In this document: piece after piece, positions 32,826 to 43,126 of the stretch
How positions within the stretch are numbered: the first letter of the stretch is position 1
Layout: the number at the start of each line of letters is the position of its first letter
NCBI GenBank assembly: GCA_030998225.1
Contig: JAPYXD010000049.1
Span: 496,001-560,000, forward strand
Length of the DNA: 64,000 nt
Reading direction: 5' to 3'
Source: Diplolepis rosae
Lineage: Eukaryota; Arthropoda; Insecta; Hymenoptera; Diplolepididae
Translations under genes and position numbers: made by a program
Notes under the pieces: generated by a model
Seen by the model: the letters and a program-made list of their open reading frames with translations, nothing else
Databases searched by the model: none
What the model was told of the DNA's origin: nothing

Positions 32826-33778
32826 ATAAAGATCTACAAGTTTGAACTGCAACATTTTTTCATAAGATGTATATTTTTCTTTTTAATTAAAAAAAAAAAT
32901 ACCATTAAAAATCCGAAATTCAATATTTTAACTAAAATTTGTGAAATACGAAAAAAACGTAAGAATGGAAAATTGTTCGTTTCAATAATATATACAAATA
33001 TTTTCAGATATAGTTTCTAATAAAACGTATATTTTTCATTATAATTTAAAAAAATACGATTAAAATTAAAAAATTCCATTATTTGAACAAAATATGTGAC
33101 ATGCGAAAAAAACGTTGAGATAGAAAATTATTTGCCTAAATGAGGTCTACAAATTCTCAGTAGGACATTTTTTGACAAGATGTATATTTCATGTTTTGGT
33201 TTTAAAAAATACAATATTGAAAATAAAAAATTCCATTTTTGAACCAAAATATGTGTGATACAAAATAAGCGATAATACAAAAAATCGTTTTCTCTAAAAG
33301 AGTCTATGAATTCTCACTCCTTTTTTAAATATTTGGAAGAAAATAGATTTTTTGTAATCTTGTAAATTATTAGAAAGTTACAGAAATGTATACAGAAAAT
33401 CGAGCGCGAAGCGCAAGTTTCATCATAAGAATGTGTTCTTTAAGGCTGATCGAGCGTTAAGTAAATTGAATTTCTTTTTTCATTTGAAATCAAAAACGAA
33501 TTTAGTAACTTTGAGAAAATGTAATTCACATCGATAATATTATAAAATTGGCTTGAACTTGAGTATCAAATTACAAGTAATAAATTTAAATAATAATGAA
33601 ACAGGACTTATATCGACCCTTAGTATTAATATTCAAATATTGTTCATGTTCTTAGTTGGCTTTAGGGTCCGAAGAATATAAGACCGAGTGCGACGATCGA
33701 ATCGCGCGCCCCAGGCGCGCTCAAACTTGCAAGCGAAGCGCGCGATGAGAATGTGCCCACGAAGCGGGCAGATTTTTT

Positions 33779-34119
33779 GTAGTATATTTTTACAAAATTA
33801 ATATTATGCTCTTAACTTGGGCTTATTAGAAGCAAAACTGTGTTAACTTTAATTTTAGCATCATGAAAAAATTTTAACCTTTTATTATAAAAATTAAGCT
33901 ACTTTAACAATAGCTGAAATAACATATGAACCTCTAATTTCCGATGGAAGTGTCTGTGTAAAGAAAGGTTTTAAATATTACAAAAAAAGCATAAATTGTA
34001 TTTGAATTCGAATGCGATCTTGCACTTTGAGATTTATTCGCTGTGAAGTAATTTCGACAAATCATTACTATAAAGTAAAAGACTTGAAAAAAAATTTTCA
34101 AAATATTTAATATTTTTAC
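33779..34119. other. AT-rich spacer
   Basis: No gene. ctaatttccgatggaagtg at about 33930 resembles a phrase seen at 30630 and, inverted, at 35630 (ctaccatcggaaatta), so a small dispersed repeat may be present. Confidence 0.35.
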
Positions 34120-34127
34120 ATGAATGT

Positions 34128-34230
34128 ACATGCAGTCGACCGGCAATTGAAATACCCGGGCTCGAATCCCGGTGCATTCGAAAACGTCTTTTTTTTACAG
34201 AAAGATTTTCAAATTCTTTAAACTTAAGTA
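34128..34230 (+). repeat. tRNA-like SINE fragment
   Basis: cagtcgaccggcaatt, then ggctcgaatcccgg (a good pol III B-box and T-arm), then tcttttttt and acagaaaga. It matches the complement of the units at 37820-38475 from the anticodon arm on. The A-box half is missing. Confidence 0.6.
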
Positions 34231-34689
34231 TGTAACTATGAACGTGTTAATAAGTTTATTGTTTTTAAATTATTCAATGTTTTATTAAAACAATTAAAAT
34301 AGTAGATTGTTTTGACCCTTGATTTAATTTATAATAGACTTCTTCATTTATGGACCTTAAAGCCAATGCAAGTTATTAAAACATTTTGAATTCGAAATAA
34401 TTCTGAATGTTTGAGTATAAAAGGTTTAAATATTTGAAAAATACATAAATTATATCAAAATTAGCACACGAAATCGTACACTAACTTTAATTTGGTATGA
34501 AGTAAAATTGAAAATAAATCCTTTAGAATAAAACATTTTGAAAAAACTTTCAGAATACATAACATATTTTAAATGAAAATTTCAATATATAAGTATAAAT
34601 AAAAGGTTTGATTATTCAAAAGTAAAATATATTATATTGAAAAATAAACGCCTTCGTCCACTCGTGAAAATCACCATAAACGTCTCGAA

Positions 34690-35400
34690 TTTCTTAACTA
34701 GGTACAGGACAATAGTTTTCTTCGAGGTGTAAAAGAACCTCTCAGGATTGCTTATAAAAAAAAATTGTCGGTCAGCAAAGCTACATGTCCCGAGTCGGTT
34801 TTTAAAACAGTTCAGATCATTCTGTGAGAGACGCCGGTAATAAAGTCTTCACGAGAAGTTTTCATAAATGTAAAACTTGTTCGCGTTTTTCCATTGTGAA
34901 CCAATTTGGCATCCTTCTTTAATAATAAACATTTTTTGAAAAAAAAAAATTCCGGTCGGTTCGTGTGCAAAATCTTTTATATCTTTCATTTTATCCGGTT
35001 TTTACTCATAGTGAACTTCAAATAATTTTTCAATTCGTGATGCTGCATACTGGACTACTTCATTTTGAATTGCAAGCTATGAGATAAGTTTTTAATTTCT
35101 ATGATAATTCTTTTTTTAATTATCTTCTATAGTCTCATCCTTTACAGAAATTTTGAATTAATCTTTGAATTTATGGCACTAAAGAGGGCCCCCATATGTG
35201 GCCGAAACGTTTGCCTTTCTTTCTCTTTGCGCATTCTTAAATCTAATAATAATTTTAATCAAAGAAAATAAGAAGAAACTGATCCTATGCCAAAGAAATG
35301 AACAAACATTATTATATCTAATATTTTATCGAACAGCACGCTTAAAGATTTCATTGGTATGGGGATACACATTTTTAAAATTACACGACTTTTTGTAACA
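34690..35400 (+). repeat. PLE-derived repeat without the foldback
   Basis: Plus-strand copy of the block seen inverted at 484-981 and 1924-2090: aaaccgactcggg, gatctgaactg (inverted), ttccggtcggttcgtg, attttatccgg, ttgcaagctatgag. It shows the uninterrupted site into which the foldback inserted. The hammerhead-like core is at 35178-35212. No protein. Confidence 0.55.
35178..35212 (+). ncRNA. Hammerhead-ribozyme-like core (second copy)
   Basis: CACTAAAGAGGGCC, loop cccatatgt, GGCCGAAACGT. Stem II GGCC/GGCC is perfect here, but the conserved CUGA has become CUAA, which should abolish cleavage. Same family as 672-706. Confidence 0.4.
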
Positions 35401-35689
35401 TGTTCAACCCCAGCATATAGAATCCAGAAAAGACTTTCTAAAAATATTTTAATTAGGTTAACAAATCACTATGAAGACATACTAAAAAAAATCTTTTAAA
35501 ATTTTAATTTTTTTACATACTTATTAATTTCCTTCAAAGAGATCTAAATTAAAATTTCTTTTGTAATATCTTTCTATAAAATAAATCACTTTAACAAAAG
35601 TTGAAACTCCAGGTCAACCTCTGTAATTTCCGATGGTAGTTTATATATATACGAATTGTCATGTAGAAGATGTAAATTCCAAAAAATGT

Positions 35690-36490
35690 TATAGTTACAA
35701 AGCTTCAAAATTTTGTAATTAAAATTTTAATATAAAACTTTAAGCATTTATTGACCTTAAATTCCATTGGAAAATTTGTTGTTTACTGTTCAAATCTTCC
35801 TCCGATTTCATAAGAACAGACAAATTAAAAATTACAAAATATTTCATTAAAAAAATTGAACTCGCCCATATGATCTTGTCATATACAAGATTTGAACACT
35901 TCAGACAAAAATTTTTATGTAAAATTTATTATCGATAAATATTTACATGTTCATATGAAGATATTAATGAATACATATTTTAGCTTTTTAATTTATCCAC
36001 ATCTGTTAGAAAATTTTTCCTTTCCATAGACCATTTCATTTTTTTAATGAAAAGTCTGTGCTTAGGCTACAAAAATGTGAGATGAAAATATTTCTAACAT
36101 AAAACTGAAAATGTAAGTTTTAAACTTGAATTTTATGTTTATCTCTTCTTAATAGAAAATATCTCTCTGACTAAAAAGTTTTTAAATGCACAAAATTGAT
36201 AAGAAGTATGGAAATTTGAATAGGAAAATATATATTGATTCAAATTTAGAACATTTATTGGCATCAAATTTTACTGAAAGTTTATTTTTGAAGTGTTTAA
36301 ATGCTTATAAAATTTTACACGATATTTCAGATTTTTACCAAAATATCGGAAAAAAAGTGTTTTCTCTTAAATAACATATTTCGTAAATTTGAAATTGTCG
36401 TCTGCTTCGCGCCTCTTTTGCAGGGTTTCGACAGAAATACACAATTCTCAATTCCGACTCAATAACCGAAAGCGTGAAATCTAAAAATAG
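35690..36490. repeat. Diverged right arm of the long-armed hAT family
   Basis: 35760-36000 matches 12545-12790 (attggaaaatttgttgttta, caagatttgaacacttc). 36260-36480 matches 12865-13105 (tctgcttcgcgcctcttttg). Together with 29255-31180 it frames a second, much older and re-invaded member of the family. The outer end is missing. Confidence 0.55.
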
Positions 36491-36779
36491 CATTGCATGA
36501 AGGAAGCGTGGAGAATAAGGAGAAGTGGGACGTGTCGTTCTCGCGTGCAAGAGCGACGAGGAAGAAACAAGGGCAGCGCGCGCCGCTGCCCCTCCATAGA
36601 AATTCTGATGGTAAATCATTTCTGGATTTTCTAACTTTCATTATTTACCGACGCGCAAAGTACACATTTTGCGCAACGCGTTCAGAGGGCGCGTTTATCA
36701 GCCCACTGTTGTGAAATTTTCTTATTCCATTACTTTAGCAATCTCCCAACTCATCTCTGCTCAAACGCACTCTTTCACC
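36491..36779. other. Unassigned GC-richer segment
   Basis: Open frames on both strands, none with a domain. The segment near 36740 is the inverse of about 28435 (gcaatctcccaactcatctc), so it is repeated within the window. Confidence 0.35.
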
Positions 36780-37426
36780 TGGCACGGGTAGAGAGGCAAA
36801 GACACACAAGGCAGGATCCGCACCGTAACCGTACGTAAGTAGGACCCACGCCAGATCGAGTAGAAAGGGTTAAATCTTGATGAATAACCCGAGAAGAAAG
36901 AAGAACTCGATCTGGGTGGGAAAAATGTACTATCTGTTACTAAGTTACTAAGTAACAAGTTACGCTTATAGTGCCTACGTTTCGAATAATTGATTTTTAT
37001 TCCAATAAGAGTTTGTTATTTCAGCACTGTAATGTTCCGCAGCCTTTCTAGAGGAGAGAGTGAGAGAAAGAGAGTTAAAATAGAGAAGGGGAAAAAAAAA
37101 GGACAGTCAATAGTGGGCAGGAATGACGGATCTCTAAACAGAGAGCGAGGACACACGGTTCTGGACCGGGAAGGTGGGCCAATGACAGCCAGCCAATGAA
37201 GTGAATGGCCGTTCGCCGCTCGACCTTTGTCTATCACGCTGTAGATCGATTGGAAGTCGGTAACAAAAGAACCAAAGAAAAGAAGACTCCTCCATATTGT
37301 CAGTTTTCTGGCCGTGAGAAGATCCTAATCAATAAATAAATATTACAAGTTAATTAATAGCGTGGAGAGGCGTGTGGGGCAGCCAATTCCATAATAAAAG
37401 GGTTTGGTAGAGAACATGAGATGGCA
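36780..37426 (+). repeat. LTR-like repeat, copy 2 (possible solo LTR)
   Basis: Nearly identical to 23488-24131 over its whole length, with unrelated flanks on both sides, so the element boundaries are well defined: TGGCACGGG ... GATGGCA. tttcac occurs just before and just after (36773 and 37428), which could be an imprecise target duplication. Confidence 0.6.
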
Positions 37427-37439
37427 TTTTCACTCCCTG

Positions 37440-37690
37440 ATTTCGAACCAGTGAAATCTTACATATCCAATGTGAGAAACCACTGTTTTTGAATTTTATA
37501 GGTCTCACATGTAATCAGTAAAATTAAACTGTCAATCAGTAAAGTTTAACTGTTTCGTCAGTAATATTTTACAGAAGGTCAGTGATTTTTACTGATGAAA
37601 CAGTGGAAATACTCTGATTGACAGTTAAATTAGACTGATTTCGTTGTAGAAGCCTTAAAACAGTGAAATTCTAGAACTTTGAAATATTGG
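37440..37690. repeat. Array of AATCAGT/ACTGT words, palindromic
   Basis: aatcagtaaaattaaactgt faces its near complement at about 37617, and ctgtttcgtcagtaa faces ttactgatgaaacag. Same style as the array in the hAT arms, with different words. Confidence 0.6.
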
Positions 37691-37819
37691 ATTTTCACTA
37701 GTTCGGATTCGTGGAAAAAATTCGAAAAATTCCAGATTCAGATGGATGCCGGCATTAGGAAAAAATCTTATAGCCAAATATTAAAAGTTAAGTACAATTT
37801 GAATTTAATTAGTACAGTT

Positions 37820-38145
37820 TGAAATTTCTGTCACTGCCTACATTATCGGAGAATCACTAGTCGCGTATTAGATAGGATACGTTGTCGACAGGTTTCCTCG
37901 ATGACAATTTTAAACTCTTATATCGCAAATAATGCAAATGATTCATAATATTTGAAGAATTTGAATTCTTTCTGTGGAAAAAAAGACGCTTTCGACTGTG
38001 CTGGGATTTGAGCACAGGCCTTTCTATTGCCGATCGACTGCTCTATAACTGAGCTACACAGGTGTCCGACATCTCCTTCTCCACAGGATGATCTTCTTAT
38101 CTCGCCTAGTGGCTCTGCCTTGCGGCTGTAAATGATTTTAAATTA
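37820..38145 (-). repeat. tRNA-derived SINE-like unit 1
   Basis: About 325 bp, tandemly duplicated with the next unit (shared cctacattatcgga, tcactagtcgcgtat, gataggatacgttgtcgaca, gtggctctgccttgcggctg). On the minus strand it carries a tRNA-like head (37994-38063) with an A-box-like TAGCTCAGTTATAGAGC and a T-rich terminator-like tract behind it. Confidence 0.65.
37994..38063 (-). tRNA. tRNA-like sequence (pseudogene, SINE head)
   Basis: Starts ACCTGTG, D arm GCTC...GAGC, anticodon-arm segment CGATCGGCAATAG, T-arm TGTGCTCAAATCCCAGCA. The fold is imperfect (weak anticodon and acceptor pairing), so I regard it as tRNA-derived rather than a working gene. Confidence 0.5.
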
Positions 38146-38159
38146 ATTGGTTGAGTTTT

Positions 38160-38475
38160 GAAATTTTTCTCCCTGCCTACATTATCGGAGGCTCACTAGT
38201 CGCGTATCAGATAGGATACGTTGTCGACAGGTGTCCTCGATGAAAATATCAAACTCTTATATCGCAATTAATAGAAATGAATTCAAATATTTAAAGAATT
38301 TAAAAATCTTTCTGTGGAAAAAAAGACACTTTCGACTGCGCTGGGATTCGAGGCCAGGTCTTCGATTGCCGGTCGACTGCTCTAACCACTGAGCTACACA
38401 GGCGTTCGACATCTCCTCCTCCACAGGAAAATCTCCTTATATCGCTTAGTGGCTCTGCCTTGCGGCTGTAAATGA
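38160..38475 (-). repeat. tRNA-derived SINE-like unit 2
   Basis: Second tandem unit, differing from unit 1 by scattered substitutions and small indels. Head at 38334-38403. Confidence 0.65.
38334..38403 (-). tRNA. tRNA-like sequence, better preserved
   Basis: Acceptor GCCTGTG pairs 6 of 7 with CGCAGTC; D arm GCTCAGTGGTTAGAGC; anticodon stem TCGA/TCGA around loop CCGGCAA (anticodon position GGC, Ala if read literally); T arm CTGG...CCTCGAATC...CCAG. Followed by TCTTTTTTT. One acceptor mismatch and one T-stem mismatch. Likely SINE head or decayed tRNA. Confidence 0.55.
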
Positions 38476-38554
38476 TTTCAAATTAATTAATTGAATTTAT
38501 TTATGATTAGCCACTTTGTTATTCCCGCATATTATAGATGGTCCTCGAGCCCAA

Positions 38555-38752
38555 TTCATTAGTAAAGTCATTCGTGTGACATACACGACGCAATCGTGTG
38601 GCCCATACGACTCAGTCTTGTAGCAATACTACAGAGTAGTGTAGACGGCACTACTCTTCACTGTAGCAGCATTCGTGTAGTTGACACGAATAGTTACTGA
38701 CAAAAAACGATTGATTCGTGCCACTACACTACTCAGTCGTGTAGGTGATAAT
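38555..38752. repeat. Array of CGTGTAG/ACACGA words
   Basis: attcgtgt, acacgaa, cactactc, gtcgtgtag and their complements alternate over about 200 bp, forming overlapping palindromes. It abuts the truncated end of the gypsy element at about 38770. Confidence 0.6.
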
Positions 38753-38769
38753 TTTTTTTCAGATTTATT

Positions 38770-39515
38770 TCCTACAGAATTAGAATAATTTTCTTAATTT
38801 GTTTCGTTTTCTTCGACTTCTTTTTCTTCTAGATACAATTTTTCCTAATTTTGTAGATTTTCATCTCCTCTTTTATTCTTCGGATTTTTAAAACTTCGTA
38901 AAATTCTTCCATTCGCTTGACTCCTTTGACGTTGCAGATTTAATTGATCTTGCAAGGTTTGATTGTTCTGTTCATTATTCAGGTTTTGTAAATCATCTGC
39001 AATTTTCCGATTTTCCTTATTCTATTTATTTACTTGAGTTTGAATTTTTTCCTGATTTTTTTGGGTTTGAAGGTTTCCTTTTGTCATAACATTAAATTTT
39101 TCAGATTTTCTATGATTTGTAGATAGTTGAGTTTTTATTTTTTAACAGATGTCGTTTAAGTTTTTGAATTTTAACATCATTAAATCTACTACATTTGACA
39201 TCTCCAGCTTATCTATTATTATTTTAACTTTGTTAACTTCTGTATTATTAATGCCTTCAATAATTTCATAATTTATTTCTTCGTTACACGTTGAATCAAT
39301 ATGTTTTTCCTGAGTATTTTCCTGAAAAAATTTCCCTTCATCTTCTAAATTTGTATTTCCAAAATATTCTATTTCGTTATTTGGATTTTCATTATTTCTT
39401 GAATTTGATATTGGAATTGCTCGATTTACACTTCTTCCATCTACCTTTCCTTCACTATCTACTGGATTTCTGGACAATGCATCGGCATTAATATTCATTT
39501 TTCCAGCCGTATATA
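38770..39515 (-). pseudogene. Gypsy pol remnant downstream of RNase H
   Basis: Minus-strand frame from the edge of the TA-flanked insert: TAGKMNINADALSRNPVD is the conserved end of the gypsy RNase H/tether region. It then runs into an Asn/Glu/Lys-rich linker (about 39150-39450) and a Gln/Asn-rich stretch to about 38770. Integrase, which should follow, is absent. Confidence 0.75.
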
Positions 39516-40808
39516 CACTACCGTCGGAAATTGTGCGCACGGTGCTTGTCATCGCTATCAAAAATCACTGCTGACTTTGAATAAAGATATCTCGGTGAAA
39601 AAATGAGATAGGGCATTTGTTAAAAAACAGTTGAAAAGCGTATGAAATTCCACGTCTAGTGATGCTCAACAAATATTTTTTTGACTTTCTGAAAATAATA
39701 CAGCACGTGAGGAGCTGAAAAAAAAATTCAAGATTTTTTCCAATTCTCTACCTCAACTTCAACTTTTTGCATGACCTAGGAAATTTTTTTTCAAAATCTG
39801 AAAATTATACAACATAAAGTCTAAAATCTTATTTTTAATTTAAGCCAAAAAAACTTAAAAAATATTCATGGGTACCCGAGATACGATTAAAAATGTTCAA
39901 TCATATCTGAGTTGAATTTTAATCGACGATCACGATTCTCGGCCGGTTTGTTGCTCCCCCACTTCGTTGAGGCAGGACCGAATAGGCCACGCACAAAGGT
40001 GGCACTTATGTGGAGCCCTCTTATAATATATGTATTTTTTATTCTTTTGATTAGTAATTTTTATTTCTAATTATTCTAAATTTAAAAAAATATTTATTGT
40101 TATTTGTGATTATTAAAAATTATTTTAATCCAATATTATCCCCATATTAACGAATAGAACAATGATATGTAAACATTTTTTATTTCTTAAAATTCTTATA
40201 AACTAAAAAATTAATAAAAATTTTAATAGTCATTGTAAATATCAACTAGGAATGAAAGGAAAGGAAATAAAGGAAACACGTTCTTGGATCAAAGAACATA
40301 TAAGAGAGCTCCACTTAACCGCCACCTTTGTGCGTGGCCTATTCGGTCCTGCCTCAACGAAGGAGGTTAGCAACAAACCGGCCGAGAAGCGTGATCGTCG
40401 ATTAAAATTCAACTCAGATATGATTGAACATTTTTAATCGTATCTCGAGTACCCATGAATATTATTTAAGTTTTCTTGGCTTAAATTAAAGATAAGATTT
40501 TAGACTTTATGTTGTATAATTTTCAGATTTTGAAAAAAAATTTCCTAGGTCATGCAAAAAGTTGAAGTTGAGGTAGAGAATTTGAAAAAATCTTGAATTT
40601 TTTTTTCAACTCCTCACGTGCTGTATTATTTTCAGAAAGTCAAAAAAATATTTGTTGAGCATCACTAGACGTGGAATTTCATACGCTTTTCAACTGTTTT
40701 TTAACAAATGCCCTATCTCATTTTTTCACCGAGATATCTTTATTCAAAGTCAGCAGTGATTTTTGATAGCGATGACAAGCACCGTGCGCACAATTTCCGA
40801 CGGTAGTG
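39516..40808. mobile_element. TA-flanked element with about 490-bp inverted repeats
   Basis: Ends CACTACCGTCGGAAATTG and its exact inverse, flanked by TA (39514-39515 and 40809-40810). Arms of about 490 bp are near-perfect inverses around an AT-rich loop (about 40020-40250). No transposase. TA target and CACTACCG ends fit a Tc1-like non-autonomous element. Deleting it plus one TA restores the gypsy coding phrase K-M-V-Y-T-A-G-K-M-N across the site. Confidence 0.88.
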
Positions 40809-40810
40809 TA

Positions 40811-42609
40811 CCATTTTTAAATCATATTTTGATAATTTTAGCTTCCATCGAGTTACACGTGAACACGGATCTTTTGAATTTTGAAACCAGATTAGAGGTT
40901 TATGATCTGTGACAATTTAAAATTTTCTTCCATATAAATAATGCCTGGAATATGTCACAAAATATATAATCACAAGAGTTTCTTTATTATATGTGTCGTA
41001 TTTTACTTGGTGAGTATTCAGTGATCTAAATGCGTAGACTATGGGCTTGTCTTTTCGATTACTCCCTGAGATAAAATCGCGCCTATCGCAAAACCTAAAG
41101 CTTCAGTTGTGAGTATAAACGGTTTGTCGAAATCAGGTCTTTGCAATAAAGGTTCCTTGCAAACTTCGTCGTTTAAAATATCAAAAGATGTCTGTTGTTT
41201 ATCGGCCAATTTAAAGGGTACATCCTTTTTAAATAGTTGTCAGAGGCGTTGATTTTTTCGAAAATCCCTCTATGAATCGGTGATAGTAACCGGCTAGACC
41301 TAGAAATTTTTTTATATTTTTTATATTTTTAGGGATAGGAAAATTTTTTACCGCAGAAATTTTCTTCGAATCGGGTAATATGCCATTTTATTTATAATGT
41401 GTCCTAGATATGTTATTTCTGGTCGTAAAAATTCGCATTTGTTCGGCTGTGATTTTAAATTTGCTAAACGTAAACGATCCATTAAATCATCAAATTTTTG
41501 TTGGTGTTCCTTTAATGAATCTAATAAATAACGATATCATCTAAGTAAATGAATAAATATGTACCAATAAGTCCTGACAATGTGATGTTCATGAAACGTT
41601 GAAATGTTGCGGGACCATTACAGAGTCCAAATAGCATACGGTCAAATTCATAATGCCCGTTCGGTGTAGAAAAAGCTTTTTCATGGCAATCTTCTGGGCT
41701 CATTTTTATTTGATGAAAACCTCATGCTAAGTTGAAAATAGAAAAATATTGCGCATTCTCTAATTGGTCAAGAATCTCATGTATATTTGGAAGGTGATAA
41801 GAATCGCTAATCGTTTTTTCATTTAATTTCCAAAAATCTAGGACCATTTGCCATCTTTTCTTGCCTTGAGAATCCGATTTTTTCGGTACTATCCATACTG
41901 GAGTATTATAAGGAGATTGCGATGGTTTAATAATTTCAATTTCTAACAACTCATTAGTTATTCTCCAGGAATATGAAACCTGTCTGCGTAATTATTTATT
42001 AGGTTTTCTACATGAATTAATTCTTCTGCATTTAATTGACCTAATCGAAGCAAATTTTTAATTTCTTCAACTCTTTCTTCAATATTGCATTATGAACCTT
42101 ATAAAATTCTTAAGGTAGATTTTCCGAATTCGCTATATTATTACATATCTCTTGTGTTAAATACATAGCATTTAATTTATTTTTCTTTGCCTACTTTTAC
42201 GTAAGCTTTTCCTTGATTATTAGTAACAATTGCGTTTTCTAAAAATATTCCTTGACTTACTGATAACTGTTGATCTCGCTGGTATTTCGAGAGTATTTTG
42301 AGATGCAAAGGGGTAATGTTTTTCGTCTATTTCAAGGCATTTTATTTCGTAATTAATTTTTCCATTATTTTCTCTAAAAAATTCGGATTCTAAAACACGA
42401 TCTTCGTCAAACGGAACTTCTTTAGGAATTATATTAAGAATTGTAGAAATACCTAAAAGTTCGATTTCAATTTGACCTAGAGTATGCACAGGATCTTCGT
42501 TAATTCCACATAATCGTACCATTTTAAATTTATTTACAGGAGTGGATGGTTCAAGCATATTTTCTTTTAATAGATTCAATCCTGCACCCGTATCAATCAT
42601 AATGCGCAC
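40811..42609 (-). pseudogene. pol: Gypsy pol remnant: protease, RT, RNase H
   Basis: Minus strand in order: protease with MIDTGAGLNLL (active-site D-T-G kept; 42220-42609); RT fingers with IIKPSQSPYNTPVWIVPKK and DFWKLNEKT (41722-41949; usual D-Y/F-R-K-L-N altered); RT palm with FLFIYLDDIVIY-type YLDD motif intact (41521-41703); then a heavily frameshifted RNase H (40811-41500; recognisable TDHKPLIWF and KLKLSKYDLKMV). Many stops. The element is otherwise collinear with the gag at 43127-44227. Confidence 0.85.
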
Positions 42610-43126
42610 AGGATTTTTAAGACCATAAGTATTGATTAATATTGAGGGTAAGGAATTTCTTTTACTGAAATAAAATTTTGTTACCGAGGTTTCTATATGC
42701 TTTTAATTCTGGGACATTGACGCCTGCCCCATCCCACCTATTCTGGGGAGATCTTGTCCGTTTTCCGAGTTTCCTTGTGGTTGCTGAGAAGTCTGCCATC
42801 TTCGATATTTATTATTATATTCTCTACGTCGACAATCTTAAGAATGTGACCTGGTTTTTTTGCAGTAATTCCAAATTATATTATTTGTATTTCGCGTAAA
42901 ATCAAATGGAGGGTTAAAATTTGCATTTTTAGAATAATTATTTTGTGTTTCGGGTGTTTCCCACATTACCTTATCCTTATGCTGAAATGGTCTAGAATCT
43001 TATGAAATTTGTCGTAAATGCCATTGAGGTTTCGTAAATGGTGTCTGTTGGTTTCCATAAAATTGGTTTGTTTTGTCTTATATTCTGTGGCGGCGAAAAC
43101 CGGTTGAATAGTCTATTATGAGGGTT
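42610..43126 (-). other. Decayed gag-pol junction of the gypsy element
   Basis: Lies between the protease and the gag zinc knuckle, with no long open frame. Expected spacer or decayed sequence of the same element. Confidence 0.45.

Larger units (their letters stand above)
31183..33778 (+). mobile_element. Helentron-like element, copy 2, split by a PLE insertion
   Basis: Starts with palindrome ATTCTCATCATATGAGAAT and ends GATGAGAATGTG, hairpin 33755-33769, agatttttt, matching copy 1 throughout (gagtcagaaaaaacgg, tgaattgagctttgg, gtaaggacaagttcgtta). It is interrupted at 31714-32825 by a PLE-derived insert with a 15-bp duplication. Simple (GTCT)n DNA at 31305-31330. No coding. Confidence 0.55.

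Noticed and set aside
32790..33020. 76-residue Ile/Lys/Phe-rich open frame.
   Set aside because: Crosses the boundary between the PLE insert and the Helentron-like element, so it cannot be a gene; composition is that of AT-rich noise.
37994..38403. Functional tRNA-Ala genes.
   Set aside because: Two tandem imperfect copies with mismatched stems inside a repeated unit; a SINE head or tRNA pseudogene fits better.
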